Shown here one piece after another: positions 62,586 through 64,000 of a stretch of 64,000 bases of DNA. Below the pieces are notes generated by a model that saw nothing but the letters and a program-made list of their open reading frames with translations, was not told the origin of the DNA and did no database searches. Every line of letters begins with the position of its first letter. Within the stretch, counting starts at the first letter, position 1. Origin of the DNA: Edaphocola aurantiacus. GTDB lineage: Bacteria; Bacteroidota; Bacteroidia; Chitinophagales; Chitinophagaceae. The stretch covers positions 928,928-992,927 of the forward strand of contig NZ_VOSI01000001.1 in NCBI RefSeq assembly GCF_019797745.1, in the 5' to 3' direction. The translations under genes and the position numbers were made by a program.

Positions 62586-62617
62586 TAATTCAAGTATAGG
62601 AATCCCTAAAATAGCGG

Positions 62618-63331
62618 TTAACGATGAGCCGGCTCATGCAGAATGTCCAGCAGCTCATTTGCAGAAGTTTCAATTTTATTAACGCCTCTGTTGATGAGCG
62701 CATTCAAATAATTGTATCCGACAAAAGAAACCAGGCCGATGATCAGACCGGTTGCTGAAGTTACCAGTTTGGTATAAATACCTCCGGCAACGCTATTGAT
62801 AGAAAAAGCCGGATCGTGCTGAATATTATAGAACATGATGATCATACCTACAATTGTACCCAGGAAACCGAAAATCGGTGCAATACCTGCAATTGTAGAT
62901 AAAATACCTACATTTTTTTCCATAGCATATACCTCCAGCTTACCGGAGTTCTCCATAGATTTTTCGATATGATCTATTGGCTTGCCGATACGGCTGATCC
63001 CTTTGGACACCACACGTGGTACAGAGCCATCATAATTTTTACATAAAGACTGAGCACCGTTAAGGTTGCCCTCAACGATTTTCTCTTTTACCCGCTGCAT
63101 AAAGTCTGTCGGGGCACTCATTGCTTTCCTTATGGCCAGGAAGCGTTCAAAAAACACATATATAGCGATCAGACTACAGATCAGTAGTGGAATCATTAAC
63201 ACACCACCTTCTTTCAACAGGTACCATAAAGACAATTGCTCCTGTACTGCCGGTTTAGTGACCGGAGCAGCTGTAGCAGCCATCTGTGCAGTATCGGCAA
63301 CTACCTGTAATAAAACGGGACTAAAGCTCAT
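62618..63331 (-). CDS. MotA/TolQ/ExbB proton channel family protein
   Basis: A 237-residue inner-membrane protein with three hydrophobic segments (about 38-58, 140-165, 185-210). The last two carry GIAPIFGFLGTIVGMIIMF and VTSATGLIIGLVSF, the proton-path helices of ExbB/TolQ. It would power TonB-type transport, T9SS/gliding or Tol functions, depending on its partner. No ExbD or TonB gene follows, unlike usual; rmlB comes next. ATG 63331 is chosen over the TTG at 63337. Confidence 0.9.
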   Translation of the reverse strand: MSFSPVLLQVVADTAQMAATAAPVTKPAVQEQLSLWYLLKEGGVLMIPLLICSLIAIYVFFERFLAIRKAMSAPTDFMQRVKEKIVEGNLNGAQSLCKNYDGSVPRVVSKGISRIGKPIDHIEKSMENSGKLEVYAMEKNVGILSTIAGIAPIFGFLGTIVGMIIMFYNIQHDPAFSINSVAGGIYTKLVTSATGLIIGLVSFVGYNYLNALINRGVNKIETSANELLDILHEPAHR

Positions 63332-63353
63332 TTGCAAAATTTAAGGTCAAACA

Positions 63354-63361
63354 CAAAAGTA
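63354..63361 (-). promoter_or_regulatory. -7 promoter box for the ExbB-type gene
   Basis: TACTTTTG on the minus strand, exact match, 22 bases before the ATG. It adjoins the T run of the FKBP terminator. Confidence 0.45.
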
Positions 63362-63395
63362 AAAAAAATGGGCAAAAATGTAGAAACTTTCGCCC
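63361..63395 (-). terminator. intrinsic terminator of the FKBP gene
   Basis: An 8-bp stem with one G-U pair (63370-63377 with 63388-63395, core GGGC/GCCC) is followed on the minus strand by eight T after a single A. It lies 27 bases after the FKBP stop. Confidence 0.78.
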
Positions 63396-63421
63396 AATTC
63401 AAAATGCTGTTATAGCGTATC

Positions 63422-63850
63422 TTACAGAATTTCTACCAGTTCGATATCAAAAACTAAGTCTTTGCCTGCCAGAACGTGGTTAGCATCCAGTATTACTGAT
63501 TCTTCTTTCACTTCAGCAACTACAACAGGGAATACATTACCCATATTGTCGCTCAGGTGCATTTGCATACCAATTTGTGGTTCTGCACCTTCAGGGAAAT
63601 CAGATTTAGGAAATTCAACAAAATTTTCAGGACTTGCAGCACCGTATGCCTCTTCAACAGGGATATTCACGGTTTTTTTATCACCTACCTGCATATCGAT
63701 CAGCGCATTGTCAAATCCTTTAATAACCTGACCTTGACCTACAACAAATTGCAACGGCTCACGTCCTTCTGAACTATCAAAAGTTGTTCCGTCTGTTAAT
63801 TTACCATGATAATGCACTTTTACGGTGTCTCCTGTTTTTACTTGTGCCAT
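63422..63850 (-). CDS. FKBP-type peptidyl-prolyl isomerase (SlyD-like)
   Basis: A 142-residue cytoplasmic isomerase/chaperone. VKVHYHGKLTDGTTFDSS, GQVIKGFDNALIDMQVG and VPVEEAYG form the split FKBP domain. The insert-in-flap segment with a reduced IF domain (residues about 72-120, PQIGMQMHLSDNMG) and NHVLAGKDLVFDIELVEI give the SlyD pattern. It lacks the His-rich metal tail of E. coli SlyD. Single-gene unit with own terminator. Confidence 0.9.
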   Translation of the reverse strand: MAQVKTGDTVKVHYHGKLTDGTTFDSSEGREPLQFVVGQGQVIKGFDNALIDMQVGDKKTVNIPVEEAYGAASPENFVEFPKSDFPEGAEPQIGMQMHLSDNMGNVFPVVVAEVKEESVILDANHVLAGKDLVFDIELVEIL

Positions 63851-63914
63851 AATGCTTAATTAAAATATATGTTTTATGTAATTGAGTGCAATATATTCTT
63901 TAATTATATACCGG

Positions 63915-63929
63915 CAAATTTAATTTGCC
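63915..63929 (-). promoter_or_regulatory. -7 promoter box within a small palindrome upstream of the FKBP gene
   Basis: TAAATTTG on the minus strand (63922-63915) matches TAnnTTTG and lies inside an 8-bp inverted repeat GGCAAATT-T-AATTTGCC (63913-63929). The leader would be about 58 bases. The remaining sequence to the window end is A/T-rich with no gene seen. Confidence 0.4.
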
Positions 63930-64000
63930 TCAAATATTAGTTAATTTCTTGTTTGAAATATTAGTAAACAATCTTATAACTATGGTGAATATTCTTATTC

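Overview
The window reads as a chromosomal segment of a member of the phylum Bacteroidota, probably near Chitinophagales/Chitinophagaceae (the lineage is an inference). The evidence is two proteins with type IX secretion (T9SS) C-terminal sorting domains, a streptopain-type C10 protease, DUF6089 and DUF5777 beta-barrels, the long form of IspG, a Bacteroidota-type GlmU-like enzyme, and promoter boxes of the TAnnTTTG type in place of a classical -10 element. I saw no rRNA, tRNA, CRISPR array, insertion sequence or integrase.

Positions 1-13.6 kb hold housekeeping and envelope genes. They are a left-edge partial gene, a DUF2461/GlmU-like/tpiA operon, a PorG-like barrel protein, a HAD phosphatase, a T9SS cargo protein, folD, rny (RNase Y), an alpha/beta hydrolase, a PA0069-type radical SAM protein, and a three-gene envelope operon (mono-haem cytochrome lipoprotein, YceI protein, DUF5777 barrel). 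Positions 13.7-17.7 kb hold a detached piece of the spc ribosomal operon (rplF-rplR-rpsE-rpmD-rplO-secY). It has its own promoter and terminator, and terminator-like hairpins lie inside it. Positions 18-25 kb hold a C10 protease with a companion lipoprotein, ispG, a tRNA-dihydrouridine synthase and a polysaccharide deacetylase.

At 24.9-26.7 kb, two tandem paralogous CI-like regulators and a divergent 79-residue ORF form a small regulatory island. From 26.8 to about 62.6 kb the window is almost entirely a surface-polysaccharide locus. It begins with a PHP-type phosphatase. A plus-strand block follows: PglE-like aminotransferase, WecA-like phosphoglycosyl transferase, a GT2, an SDR reductase and lpxB. 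The long minus-strand blocks carry a PglC/PglD pair, a sugar-phosphate isomerase, many GT2 and GT4 glycosyltransferases, an EpsG/Wzy-like polymerase, an acyltransferase, an MBOAT/SGNH acetylation pair (plus strand), VioA/VioB-like sugar-nucleotide genes, a Wzx flippase, a UDP-sugar dehydrogenase, the Wza/Wzc export machinery, WbpB/WbpD-like genes and rmlA, rmlC, rmlB. Together they could build, polymerise, decorate and export a glycan containing 4-acetamido-4,6-dideoxy sugar, 2,3-diamino uronic acid and possibly bacillosamine-type residues. The BY-kinase (Wzc) and the PHP phosphatase sit near opposite ends and probably form the tyrosine-phosphorylation switch that controls chain length.

The right end holds an ExbB/TolQ-type channel gene without an ExbD partner and a SlyD-like FKBP isomerase.

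The points most worth a second look are: the regulatory island with a shared operator-like motif (AGTTGTAAA-N4-GAAAC) and a strong dyad at a predicted transcription start; the split ribosomal operon with attenuator-like structures; the cytochrome/YceI/DUF5777 operon; and the promoter boxes placed so close to the ATG of folD and ispG that leaderless mRNAs are predicted.
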